A stretch of 64,000 nt of DNA from Karstenula rhodostoma CBS 690.94. Taxonomy: Eukaryota > Ascomycota > Dothideomycetes > Pleosporales > Didymosphaeriaceae. The DNA is taken from contig MU001497.1 of assembly GCA_010093485.1 (NCBI GenBank), forward strand, positions 376,181 through 440,180. Reading direction: 5' to 3'. Below are positions 19,488 through 30,668 of this stretch, in pieces. A program made the position numbers and the translations under genes. Each line of letters opens with the position of its first letter. The stretch's first letter is position 1. Below the pieces are notes generated by a model, which ran no database searches, was not told where the DNA came from, and saw only the letters and a program-made list of their open reading frames with translations.

Positions 19488-21670
19488 ATGACCACGCCAG
19501 ACCCTTCACAACCTAACTTCCCAACACCCCATACATGTCGCCATTGCTCAACCTTCGTCATTCACCTACCTGACGTCTCCAATGAAGGGCAGGCGGGCGT
19601 CGAGTGCATAGCGCATCCGCCAAATCCAAGCCAAGAGCGACTCGCTGTTCAGCTGTTTGGCAACAACTTCTGGACCGAGGAATGGACCGAGTATCGGAAC
19701 TACTTCTTGCAAAGAACTGCGGGAATTTCGTTTTTTGATGCGACCGAGGATGACTTGAAGCAATTTGCACGCGATGGATGTCTCCTCTCTCAGCGCTGTG
19801 TCGCATCACTGGGAGACGAGCTTCCTGATAAATATGCTCTTGGGGCTATGGTGCTGAAGTCCTCTCGCTGGAGTATCGAGTTGTGCAAGGTGGACTTGGA
19901 GGATCTGCGTTGCGAGATGCTTCTTGCCGAGGAGGATGAAGAGCCGGACAATACGTATTCTCTCTTGGCGCGAGAAGGTAAGTGGTCGACATCTAGGTTG
20001 AAGAGACAGCTGGAGTTGATATGATGGACTTAGGCAGTGCTGTCGCGCAGATTCTTGACAATCACGACATCAATTTGCAACCTAACGCGACTCCTGCTTT
20101 ACAAGAAGCGAGGCGTTGGCTAGAGGATTGTTTGCAGAACCATAAGGACTGCTCAAGGCCTGATCCTACTTTTACGCCTACCAGATTGGTACAGATCTCC
20201 CCCGAGTGCCGACTATGTGAGATGGGCACACAAGTCAAGCGCTACGCTGCATTATCATACTGCTGGGGTGGTAACCAGGTCTTCAAGACGACTGAGCAGA
20301 TGCGGCCTCGATACCTGCAAGCGATCGATTCAACGCAGTTGCCTCAGACACTTCAAGACGCCATATACGTTGCGCGGCAACTCGGACTAGATTACATATG
20401 GATCGACGCACTCTGCATTATACAGGACTCCATACCTGACAAGGCCGTCGAAATCGGTCGCATGGCTCAGGTCTACGGTAACGCGACCACAACTATAGGA
20501 GCCACGCGGGCAAGTGCAGTCTGGAACGGCTTTCTGGGTGCTCGTTCACCGCTTGGGGCAGATTCTCCAAACAGGATTTTTGCCCTAACATGCAAACTCA
20601 ATGGTCGCGACATGGGCTCCATCACCTTGCTTCCTTTCACGAGCGAGGGCATGCAGCCTTTAGATATGAGGGGCTGGACCTTCCAAGAGCGCGTGCTCTC
20701 TCCGCGCATCATCGACTTTGGAACCCTCCGCACCCAGTATACCTGTCAGACGCCTCTGGAGAAAGTTACAAGCGACGGCTGGTCGCATCTCCCTCTGGAC
20801 CGCGCGTACGGCACCGGCCTCGACGCTCGGCTGATAGCCAATGTCCTCGCTGGACTCCACTCTCCCGAGGAGATGCTGCACCACTGGATGGCTATCGTAG
20901 AAGGCTTCACATCCCGCGGTCTGGCTTTCGCTACGGACAAGCTGCCTGCCATCGCAGGAATGGCAGAGCGCTATGGCGTTTTGCTAAACGACCAGTACTG
21001 CGCCGGCCTCTGGCGACGCGGAATGCCCGCAAACCTCCTCTGGACCGCAGGCGACCGCATCCAGCAGATCTACAGGGATTTCGAGCCGCGTCTATCTGGC
21101 ACCGACGTCGCTGCTCCCTCGTGGTCGTGGGCTGCCGTAAGCCGAGCCGTCACCCACAGAAGCTCGTACACAACACCGCAGAAGACTATCGCTTGGAGCG
21201 TCGAAATCGTCGACTGCGCCATCACCCTTGCCGATGCGCGGACCCCGTACGGCGCCGTTTCCTCCGCTTCTCTCGTCCTCCGCGCCTACGCACGGAAAGC
21301 GAGCTGGAACTTGCACGATGCCAGGATCCTCATGTCCGCACGCGACACGCCCAACGTCGAGGACTTCTTGCACACGCTCCACGGCACTGGATCGACGGGT
21401 ATACCCTTCGACCCCGATGCGCTGGAAAAGGAGTTCCAGGAGGATCCGAAGCGCGAGCTTGAGGTGTGGGCGCTGTTGTTTGGAACTGATGAGCCGGACA
21501 GCGGGACAGGGCTTAACCCTTCGTTTTTTGGTCTTGTTGTGAGGAAGGCGAGGGTGGGAGAGGGGTTTCAGAGGGTGGGTAACTTCCATAAGACGGTGGC
21601 GTGGGATGTGTTCAGCGGGTACATGGCGTGGTTTGAGCAGAGTGGAAAGACGCGATTTGTCGTAAAGTAG
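19488..21670 (+). CDS. Heterokaryon incompatibility (HET) domain protein, 708 aa
   Basis: Exons 19488-19977 and 20034-21670 (56-nt intron, GTAAGT...TTAG). The join LLARE-G-SAVAQILD is in frame. HET motifs lie at about residues 233-395: RYAALSYCWGGNQ, then LDYIWIDALCIIQD with the following VYGNATTTIGA, and GWTFQERVLSPRIIDFG. The N-terminus holds a small Cys motif, CRHCSTFVIH. The C-terminal half is helical with no WD, NACHT or ankyrin repeats visible, so this is a stand-alone HET protein. The family triggers cell death in non-self recognition or is of unknown role. The partner locus cannot be named. It has no signal peptide and is likely cytosolic. Confidence 0.9.
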
Positions 21671-22088
21671 GTGGTGGGAAACCTAGTGACGTGGAACTCA
21701 CTTGGTAGAAACAGTCGCCAAACTGGTCGCCGGGCTGCACGAGACACTACGATAACGGGGCAATGGCAGAAGACAAGCAGATGGAGCCTGAGTTGGCGAG
21801 CCGTTCGGCGTCGCTTCTAATTCGCGACGACTATCGTACATGCGCTCCGTCCATTCTAACTATCTTACACCCACACTACGGCGCTCCTCGCCCCACAGAG
21901 TCATGAAACATATAAACAAAGAACGGACGAGCCCTGCAGCTAGCGCGGTGGAAGCGTGCGGACAACTGGCGACCTCCCCAGCGCAACTGAGGGCTGTGGA
22001 AGATTGTGTAACGAGCGTCGGGGTATAAAGCAATGAAATGACAAAGACTGGCTAGATGTATCTGAAAAATGTATTCGGACAGTGGACG
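21671..22088. other. Convergent intergenic gap
   Basis: It separates the 3' ends of the HET gene and the rhodopsin-like gene. I see nothing coding in it. Confidence 0.5.
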
Positions 22089-23823
22089 TTAACTAAGAAA
22101 TCTTCGGAAAGACGGCAAGGAAATGGAGGAATAACGCTCAGTGCGCAGATCTTCAGTCGACGTGCGATAGCGCGGGGACTTGGCACCTAGGTTGAGCGGC
22201 TCAGGCATGAGTTCGCGGGACAGCATCATCGGCAGCATCGCCTGGTCTTGCGCTTTAGTCAGGTACTGCGGCGCGTTCTGGTGGCCGGGCAGTGGCGTGA
22301 TGGGCAGCGGCTTGTGGAAGAGAAGCATGCGGGGGGACCGCTTTTGAGACTCCAGTGAGCCCAAGACGGCCATGTTTTCGGGGAGGCGGGGCAGTCTGGG
22401 GATGACTGGGCTGAAGGGCGACATGCGGAGCGGGTTCATGTGGTGTTGGTGTCCGTTTCCCAAGTTGTGTTGGCGTGTTGGTTGAGGCATGGCCTGGGTA
22501 TTGGACAAGGGTTGGAGCTCTGTTTCCGTGGGGATGTTCGGACGGCTGCTGTTGCTGGGTGTTCGGGAGTGTCCGTTTCCGCTGCCTGTCCGTGAATGGT
22601 TCGCGTTGGTACATTGGGAGCGAACGGGTAGTTTGGGGTTGTAGCGAGGCCCTGCGCTGCCTGATCGAGAGTGACTTTTTCTCGCTGGATAAGACTGGGT
22701 GTACTCTTGACTATCGGAACTAACAGATCGGGAATGACCTGGCTTCTTGTAAGACTCTGCAGTGTACGGTCGGCTGCTTCCCGAGTGGTGTCGCATGTGT
22801 TTTGGTTGTTCCACGTCATGCCGGGAGGTATTATGGTATTGCGATCCCTCTGGGAAGTACACAGGCATCATCGAGGTTAGAAGTGGTCGCATGGAAGGTA
22901 AACACGCGCAGATGATACCCACGTTCGTCTCGATGGCTGACAGCATCGCCGCAGGGGGGTTGTCGAAAGTGGGGTCCGTTGAGTTTGAGATGGACACGAG
23001 AGTCTGTAGCCGAATGATTGAAACAAGACACACGCTGGCCGTTGTTAGTGAATGGACAAAGGTTCATGGCAGGTGATGCTTACACTCCTCCCAGTCCGAA
23101 CACAACGATAAGTGCCTTCTTCTGCCTGCTAGGTATCGCGAGGCTCTTCAACACCGTGATCGGGAGGACAAGAATAACGATGTCTTGCACAATGTTGACG
23201 GTGGCATTGGAAAACCAGATAGCTTCTTGGTTGAGACACCGTCCGTTGGCAATAGTTTTGTCCCAAAAGAACTCCACTGGGAAGCAGAGAAAGATACTCC
23301 CTAACAGCGTCCAAAGACCGTATAACACAACAAATCCCATGAACACAAAGCACGCAATCCGGAAACGCGGGACCGGGAAAACTCGCAGGTACTGAGTCAA
23401 TATTGAGATTTTGGTGGCTGTCAATGAGAGATTGTAGATCCATACACTAGCCCAGAAAGCCTGGTTATGTCATTAGGTGGTGATGATTGTATGCAAGCAA
23501 CCAGCTCACCTTCAATGAGTCTGTCATCATAGCCGGAGTCAATTCTTGTATGTGTTTGCCCAAGCCATTCTGAACCTGTAGGGCAGTCGTAACTGTCAAG
23601 CCAATGGACAAAATCTGTAGACAGAGTCAACAATAGGTCTATTCTATTGCACGTGTACACTCACCATAGCCAGAGAAATCCAAGCATCTTCTGGGCCTGT
23701 TTTGTGAAGAACCAATCCTCGGGTGAACAAACGAAGGAACATAACAAGCCCAGCCATCAGCGTGAAGACTAAAACGACAGTATTAAGCATCGTCTGCGCC
23801 ATACCAGCTGGCGAGGAAGCCAT
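22089..23823 (-). CDS. Fungal rhodopsin-like integral membrane protein
   Basis: Four exons: 23665-23823, 23510-23614, 23084-23460, 22089-23034, giving 528 aa. Introns are 49-50 nt. The start was taken at ATG 23823 (MASSPAGMAQTMLNTVV), which begins the first membrane helix. About seven hydrophobic segments follow in the order typical of this fungal domain. Landmarks are HKTGPEDAWISLAM, TATKISILTQYLRVFP, FWDKTIANGRCLNQEAIWF, DIVILVLPITVLKSL and ETNVGIICACLPSMRPLL. The 200-residue C-terminal tail is hydrophilic, Ser/His/Pro-rich and likely cytoplasmic. The family (SAT4-like, fungal rhodopsin domain) is common in Pezizomycotina and its function is mostly unknown. There is no retinal Lys motif, so it is not a true opsin. 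Confidence 0.88.
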
Positions 23824-25330
23824 TAAGAAGAAGCAAAAGGCTTGATGCCAGCACCATTCAGAAGAAGCGAAAGTATAAAGAGCCACCACAACCCCAACAC
23901 CTCATCGTTGGTGAGCCCAAAAGAACATCAGAAAGCAAACGCGAAGAAAAGGAGGGAAAGCTCAAGCACACACCAAACCTGACAGCGGGATGACGGGCAA
24001 ATAGAGGGGGAAGGAAGGGTCGCTGAAGCAGCTACGCACTGCTCTGGAACAAATCCTCGTGATCTTGACATCGATTGGAGTATGCACGGGCCGGCACATT
24101 ACCCCTGCAGTGTGCTCCGTCATGTAGGGGTAGCATGCTCGAGCCGTCACGTACTCCGCCGTGCCTGTATGATCGCTCTAAGCGGTGCGACAATAACTGC
24201 AGGAGATATAAATTCTGCAAACGCTGTCAAGTCGCCATTGGAAGTCGGCGGGAAACGGCAGGCTGCCTGGCCGCTGCCTGTGGAACAAGAGAGAAATGGC
24301 AGCTAGGCGCGAGTTTGGAGTCGCACCCGTCAACAGCTCGTGGCTGCACAGCTCGTATAGCGTCGGTGCTTTGCCGCTCGCGATTTCACCCAGGCAAGAA
24401 TTCGTGCTGAAGCTAAGGGTTTCGGATGGAAACCTGGGTTTTTTTTACAATGGAGATGGAGTGCGCACTGCGTGCGGGTAAATTGTAATAGCTCGCCAAT
24501 TCAACGAGGAAAGCACTACGCCCAATACATTCACACGAGGAACAAACTTCGCATCTCTTCACAACTCTCTTGCATTACCACCAACTGTTCTCCCCATCCT
24601 CGCTCATTCTATCGTTTGAGCGTTTCCTGAAATGCGACGAGAGTCTTGGTCGGCCTCGGGGGAGGACGTCAGAATATGCGACAGGGAATGTGTGATCAAC
24701 TAGAAGCAGGCCACATAAAACGAACCACTCAACACCTGAAACCATGGCACAGACCTCCCCGAGGTCTCAACGCTGACCACGACGCATCATCCTTGACACC
24801 CTGCCTCAAGCTTCGCATGTTTGTTAAACAATAATGAGGCCAAATATTGGGCTATTATCGCTGTCACCTCCAGAAACCGGGCGCAAGGCACAAATGGCAG
24901 GCCCCTGACGGAGGTGTTCTTGGTCTGTAAATTTCTCTTCCTAGTAAGAGGGGAGGGCATGGACCGGATGGAAGCTATTTCGCTTATGGGCTATTACCCA
25001 TCTCCTTCCTTCCAATTCCCACTGCAGGCCATGTCATCGCCTTGGGCGGAGTCAGCAATACGGGTTAAGTTTCGCAACACAGGGTGGCAAACTATATCGC
25101 TATTTGAGACCACGTAGCTGTCGGACCAGGAATCCTTCTTGGACTTCGAATCAAGCACGCAGAGGACCACGGAAGCATGCATGCGATGTGGGCGACGATG
25201 GAAGAACAAGATGATCGGCATGCAAAGAATCATACATTCGTAACAGTTATGGACCAGACTTCCGCCTGTAAGCGAAGCCCTCCCGCTCCGCTTCCCCACG
25301 GCTTCCCCTTAAATTACAACTTCATGCGAT
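23824..25330. other. Intergenic, 1.5 kb, no gene seen
   Basis: Upstream of the rhodopsin-like gene and downstream of the FAS1 gene, both on the minus strand. Only open frames under about 110 codons are present, with no motifs. An oligo-T run occurs near 24438. Confidence 0.5.
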
Positions 25331-26728
25331 CTACAACTCGGGGCTCTCGTCCACAAGCGGCGCTAGCCTCTCCTTGAGGTCCTCAACGCTCAGCTCATCG
25401 CCGGTCCAGTACATCTGCTTGGCTCCCTCCGTCTTCGGTGGGATCAAGACATCGGACACAACCTGGATGACACCATCGCTAGCGACACCGTCGTGGATGG
25501 TCACGCGCGAGAAGGCATTGATCCTGATCTCGACGAATGGACCGTATCTTGCGCTGTCGACAGAGAGATACTTGTCCTTGAGGACGGTAGGCAGATCGAC
25601 ATGGAAATGTCGGTAGTCGTCGGTCTTCTCGTCGTCATCACCGGACTGGTCAAAGAACGCATCGGAGTACAAGGTCTGATCGACAACAATGTGGTACTCG
25701 AGGAGAGCCTTGAGGTACTTCAACCCGTACTGGCTGAACAAGAAGGCGTTGGCCCTGGGACCGAGCTTCTTGAACGCGAAGTTTGAAGGAGCGAAGAAGG
25801 TTCCTCCCTTGTGAGGGTAGTCGGTGCTGTTGATCTTGTCGAAGAGATCAGTCTTGCCGAGGGCAAGCTCCAAAGTGCTGAACTCGCCCGGGAGAAGATC
25901 GATGATGGTGGCGACCTGCGGGGGCGGCACGATGACATGGTCCACACCGTGGATTACTCCGTTTGTGCCGAAGATGTTGACTGCGACAAGCTTGCTGTAG
26001 AAATTGATGGTAGGTCCTTTGAGTGTCACGCGGACGGTGAGACGCTGCTTGTGGCCAAGGTTCTCAGGCTCGAGTAGCGTGGGAATCGTGTACGAGTGCA
26101 GAACACGACCAGCTGGGTAGAAGTCGTCGCTGATGTGGTACAGCAGAACCTTCTCAAGAAACTCTTTCGACGGCTTCTTGCCATGCTTGGGAATTCTCTC
26201 AAAGGCCTCGTCGGTAGGTGCGAACACAGTATAGTTGGACTTGGTGCTGTTCAGCTTGTCGATGAGGTCAGGGAATTCGTCGATGAGCTTGGCAAGCTTG
26301 GTAGTGTACTTGCTCTTGCTGATAAGTTCATACACGGTCTGGTTCGGCTTCTCGTGGTGCGGAGGATGGTGCGGCCTTCCGTGATGGGGCGGGCCATGGT
26401 GAGGTGGTTTGTCGTGTGGAGGATGGTGAGGATGGTCTGGCTTTTCGGAATCATCCATGAATTCCTCGAAAGACGAGCCCTCCAACCAAGACTCAACATC
26501 GCATCCAGTCTCGTGAACCTTGTGGTAGGCCTTGTCACCTGCTTCTTTCACACTCTCGACTGCTTTGGCGAAAGCGTCGTCAAGGACATGCTGTGTCTTT
26601 TCGAAAACGCCTTGAGTTTGGTCAACAATCTCTCTTCCAGTCTTCTCGATGTTCTGGAAGATGTCCGTTTCCGTGATAACAAAAGCGGACGTGAGGGGGA
26701 GTAACGGCAGTATCTGGGTGATCTTCAT
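25331..26728 (-). CDS. Secreted FAS1 (fasciclin) domain protein
   Basis: An unspliced 465-aa ORF from ATG 26728. The N-terminus MKITQILPLLPLTSAFVIT is a signal peptide. Residues 22-90 form an amphipathic helical segment. Residues 96-127 are a His/Pro-rich linker made of HHPPH, HHGPPHH and similar units. Two fasciclin domains follow (about 129-270 and 272-440), each with the NYTVFAPTDEAF/GTFFAPSNFAF box and the NGVIHGVDHVIVP or DGVIQVVSDVLIP end box. There are N-glycosylation sites (NST, NYT). No C-terminal hydrophobic GPI signal is seen, so the protein is probably released or wall-associated. Family members act in adhesion. The histidine-rich linker could bind metals, which is inference. Confidence 0.9.
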   Translation of the reverse strand: MKITQILPLLPLTSAFVITETDIFQNIEKTGREIVDQTQGVFEKTQHVLDDAFAKAVESVKEAGDKAYHKVHETGCDVESWLEGSSFEEFMDDSEKPDHPHHPPHDKPPHHGPPHHGRPHHPPHHEKPNQTVYELISKSKYTTKLAKLIDEFPDLIDKLNSTKSNYTVFAPTDEAFERIPKHGKKPSKEFLEKVLLYHISDDFYPAGRVLHSYTIPTLLEPENLGHKQRLTVRVTLKGPTINFYSKLVAVNIFGTNGVIHGVDHVIVPPPQVATIIDLLPGEFSTLELALGKTDLFDKINSTDYPHKGGTFFAPSNFAFKKLGPRANAFLFSQYGLKYLKALLEYHIVVDQTLYSDAFFDQSGDDDEKTDDYRHFHVDLPTVLKDKYLSVDSARYGPFVEIRINAFSRVTIHDGVASDGVIQVVSDVLIPPKTEGAKQMYWTGDELSVEDLKERLAPLVDESPEL

Positions 26729-27834
26729 CTTCACTCTTGATCAAATCAAACGTAACGGAGGTGATGAAGAGGAGTTTATTGGGACGAAGCAGTCTCAAGT
26801 AGTCGACCAGTCGATGACACCACCACTGCGTGGCAGTGCGTGCTTAGCGGATCACCCGGCTGGGGTACGGATCACGGACGAAATGCGTGTACGCGAGTAT
26901 GACGAGGCCACAAGTACGGATGGAACAAAGACTGAGCGACAACTGTTCCGCAAGTCCCTCGATCGATTGATTTTCTTTCTGGTGATCAATGGAACCGCAC
27001 TCTATCCATGTGTCCCTTGGAGTGAAAGCCGCGCAATGGGCTCTAGGAAGGCGTCGTCATCCTCCTTGGCGTGGCGTTGAAACACCATGATCCGGGTATG
27101 ACGAAAGAGGGGTAAGCTGCGGCCATTGGCGTTGCAACTTCGTCGATGGCTATAAAAATGTTGTTACGCTTGGAACGAGCATGCAAGCAAATAATAAAGC
27201 GGTCATGTAGGCAGCTATCTACACGAGTAGCGTTCTAATCCCCAAATACCCAGGCAGGTGGAACCAAAGCCACACGGTCACGTGGATCCATCCGAATCCG
27301 GGAGCTAAGCATCACTAGTGCGAGCTGCGTCATGGTTCCTCTGAATCCCACAGCTCCCCACAATTGCTCATCACCGCCATCTCGATCTGCTCGTATTTGA
27401 TGTTTTGAAAACTCGAAAAGGCCTCACTCTGTTGAACTGTGGTTTTCGTAACCTGATCTGAGCTCACCAAACCCTGCTAAGCTTTCCATCACGTAACAGC
27501 GTGAGATAATTATATGCGGGTTCGAAGGGTCCCGGACGTTAAGCATCATGTCAATTGGCTCACTATTTGTGTCTGGGCCCGCAATAGCCAACGTTTTGAT
27601 CAAATCAAGCTTTTACAAGCCTCGTTAAGCTTTTATCCCAGTCTTGTTCCACAAATTCCACGGGGATGCATTCCGCTTCGCGACTGCGGACGCATTCGTC
27701 ACTGCCAACAGCGCATTACATCACCGACCTGCGTTTATTTACTAACTGTTTCCCCACCTCCTCCAGACGAAAACCCGCCTTCTTCACGAGTATCGTACCT
27801 TTCTAACGACAGTACCAAAGCAACACCTTACATC
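26729..27834. other. Divergent promoter region, 1.1 kb
   Basis: It lies between the FAS1 gene (minus) and glutamate decarboxylase (plus). No supported gene. It contains HindIII-like AAGCTT motifs and a TATAAAAA at 27151-27158, which is not placed for either start. Confidence 0.45.
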
Positions 27835-29710
27835 ATGTCTCTCTCCAGACACGTAGATCCCGACGAGCTGATCAAGTCGCTCCATGACCATCCCATCCAC
27901 AAAGCCAGCCAAAACAAAGACCGTTTCACTTCGCACATAACGCCGTACTCGAGTCGTTACGCAAGCTCAACGGAGCTGTCGAAATATCAAATCCCACACG
28001 ATGGAGCTCCGGCTGAAGTCGTTCACCAATTGCTCAAAGATGAGCTCGACTTGGATGGCGTAAGATAGACGTGACTAAAGTTCTGGTGTTTGCTAATCAA
28101 CCGAAGCGTCCTCAATTGAATTTGGCGTCTTTCGTCGGAACATACATGGAGAAGGAGGCAGAACAGCTCATGGTGGAGAATCTTTCGAAGAACTTGAGCG
28201 ATGCTGATGAGTATCCTGCCATGATGGACATGCATGGCCGATGCGTCTCGATTCTCGCTCATCTCTGGGGTGTCCAGAAAGGCGAGAAGGCTATTGGCTC
28301 CGCTACCACCGGCTCGAGCGAAGCAATCCACCTCGGCGGGCTGGCTATGAAGCGCCGATGGCAAGAGAAGAGGATGAAGGAGGGGAAGGATACATCGAAA
28401 CCCAACATTGTGATGGGTTCCAACGCGCAGGTAGCTCTGGAGAAGTTCGCGCGCTACTTCGAAGTTGAGGCTCGCATCTTGCCAGTGTCAGCCAAGTCAA
28501 ACTATCGCTTGGACCCCGATCTCGTAAAGGAGAACATTGACGAGAACACCATTGGTATTTTCGTAATCTTGGGCTCGACATACACTGGACACTACGAGCC
28601 AGTGGAAGAAATCAGCAACATCCTCGATGAGTACGAGAAAAAGACGGGTGTAGACATCCCGATTCACGTTGATGTAAGCTAAAGACCTCTTTCTTAATCG
28701 CACTCTGCTGACCTGCTAGGGCGCTTCCGGTGCATTTATTGCTCCCTTCACGCATGCGAAAGCAGGCCAGAAATGGAACTTTGAGCTTCCCCGTGTCAAG
28801 TCGATCAATGTCAGTGGACACAAATTTGGTCTGGTCTATGCTGGCGTTGGATGGATCATCTGGAGAGACGAGAGCTACCTGCCCAAGCATCTCGTGTTCG
28901 AGTTGCACTATCTGGGCGGAACAGAAGAGTCCTACACCCTGAACTTCTCGAGACCCGGAGCGCAGATCATTGCGCAGTACTACAACCTCATCCATCTAGG
29001 TTTTACCGGTTACCAGAGCATAATGGAGAACACGCTTGCAAACGCTCGACTGTTCAGTCGCGCGCTGGAACATACGGGCTGGTACCGCTGCGTAGGTGCC
29101 TGGAACCATTACGCGGACTGTCACTGACAACCACCAGATTAGCGATATCCATCGGAAGAAGGGCGATCACACTTACGAGGAGGGCAAAGCGCCTTACGAC
29201 TCTGGAGAGACCAGTGCCGACTACAACGCTGGTCTTCCAGTCGTCGCCTTCACATTCACGGATGAGTTCAGGAAACAATATCCCCACTTGAAGGAGGACG
29301 CGGTACAAAACCTTATGAGGGCGAAGCAGTACATCATTCCAAGTATGCCTGTCCGTGAAAACTGTGGTGCACAGCTGACAATATAGGTTATCCGTTGCCG
29401 CCAAACGAAGAGAAAACGCAGATTCTTCGCGTTGTCGTCCGCGAGACGTTGTCGTTGGATATGATTGACCGTCTAGTCACGGATCTCTGCAACGTGACAG
29501 AGAGCATGATGAACAGCGATGCAGTAGACCTCGCAGCGTGGCAGCCAGCCCCCCGGAGCGTTGAGGTACGGTCGACTTGCTCTTACAGACCCAGAACTTT
29601 GCTAAATGGCTTTCTTGCAGAAGCAACATACCTCGGCCGGACTGCCCTCGCACAAGAAGCACGAGTCGAGGCGGCCGATGAAGGAGGGGGTGCATCGAAG
29701 CGTGTGTTGA
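27835..29710 (+). CDS. gad1: Glutamate decarboxylase (PLP-dependent)
   Basis: Six exons: 27835-28059, 28107-28673, 28720-29091, 29138-29342, 29387-29565, 29621-29710, giving 545 aa. All introns are 44-55 nt. It converts glutamate to GABA plus CO2, the first step of the GABA shunt. Group II decarboxylase landmarks are GTYMEKEAEQLMVENL, ATTGSSEAIHLGGLA, the PIHVDGASGAF loop (Asp that binds the PLP ring) and INVSGHKFGLVYAGVGW with the Schiff-base Lys at about 299. The C-terminal domain has FTDEFRKQYP and YIIPSYPLPPN. The last exon is basic (KQHTSAGLPSHKKHESRRPM), the position of the calmodulin-binding tail in plant enzymes; whether this tail does so is unknown. It is likely cytosolic. Confidence 0.94.
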
Positions 29711-30668
29711 TTACTGAGCTGGACCCAATCGAGTACAGCGTCGATGTTCAGATCAATGGGCCCTGCATCTTTGCACACCATCGAGATGGTGGACATGATC
29801 GGATGGAAGGTCTGCCGGTAGCGCAGAACGTGACAGGAAAGGAGCCGTACAACAGTTTTAGCCATGCAATGCAAGCACAATACACCGACGTTGTACAATG
29901 GGAGATGACCAGCACGCGAGCCAAGGTCAATGTCGGCATGCAGCAAGCGATTATGCCGATCATTAAGCCCCGTAGCGCAAAGGGCAGGCCTGCTCGCTGA
30001 TGCTTGCCCATCCGGTGGTTCATCGGGACCAGACCAGGCGCGCGGTGTCGCCCCAGGCTAGCCACTCGGAGCGTGTCCAGATCTCCAAGCGATGCATTCA
30101 GATCTCGTTAGAATCGCCTCTAGTCCCCATGTGGCAAGACATGGCTTGGCGCCTCGCGATCTCGAAAAGTCCATGACCACACCGCCATCGTCGAGACGAA
30201 CATGGCCAGCAGCCCACGGTGCGTGTCGTCTTTGGGTTTGCCATGCAGCGCCTGTCCAATGACGCACGCCGCCTCTTCGGTCACGCCGCCGTTGCAGCGC
30301 AATAGCGCCGGGAACGGGTCTCCTCCACGCCTGGAACCTGCAGCAGCCATGCCCTGCAGCCCCAAATCTACTGCATTGTCAGATGACATAACCTTGTTCA
30401 CCCTAGTGCGTGCCGCTCTAAATCTCGGTACCCGGGTGCTGCTAAAACATTATCTTGATCATGACGTCTCCAGTTCACTGGCCCCTTGACTTCCTCCACG
30501 GCTCGCCTACCACGTACGTGACTGCACCATGTGCGACCCTCAGAGGTCCACCTGAAGCTGACCTCCTTGATGTTGCGCCGCTGCGTTTCATGGCCTCTCT
30601 GTAATGATTTTTGTTGTTCTTCCTGTTTGAGGCGAGGCCACTGGGGTTCCACCGATACATTTCCCGCC
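29711..30668. other. Intergenic, about 1 kb
   Basis: It lies between glutamate decarboxylase and cryptochrome-DASH, both plus strand. A minus-strand ATG-led ORF of 86 codons (30389 to 30120) has no recognisable motif and was not called. Confidence 0.45.

Noticed and set aside
20590..21462. 290-codon open frame inside the HET gene
   Set aside because: Arg/His/Pro-rich shadow; the HET motifs are in the overlapping frame.
27240..27345. Possible 5S rRNA fragment (GGGAGCTAAGCA)
   Set aside because: A short resemblance to the 5S internal promoter only; flanking bases do not match fungal 5S structure and no complementary termini are found.
30120..30389. Minus-strand 89-codon ATG ORF upstream of cry-DASH
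   Set aside because: Composition is acceptable but there is no recognisable domain, and it overlaps the probable promoter; insufficient support.
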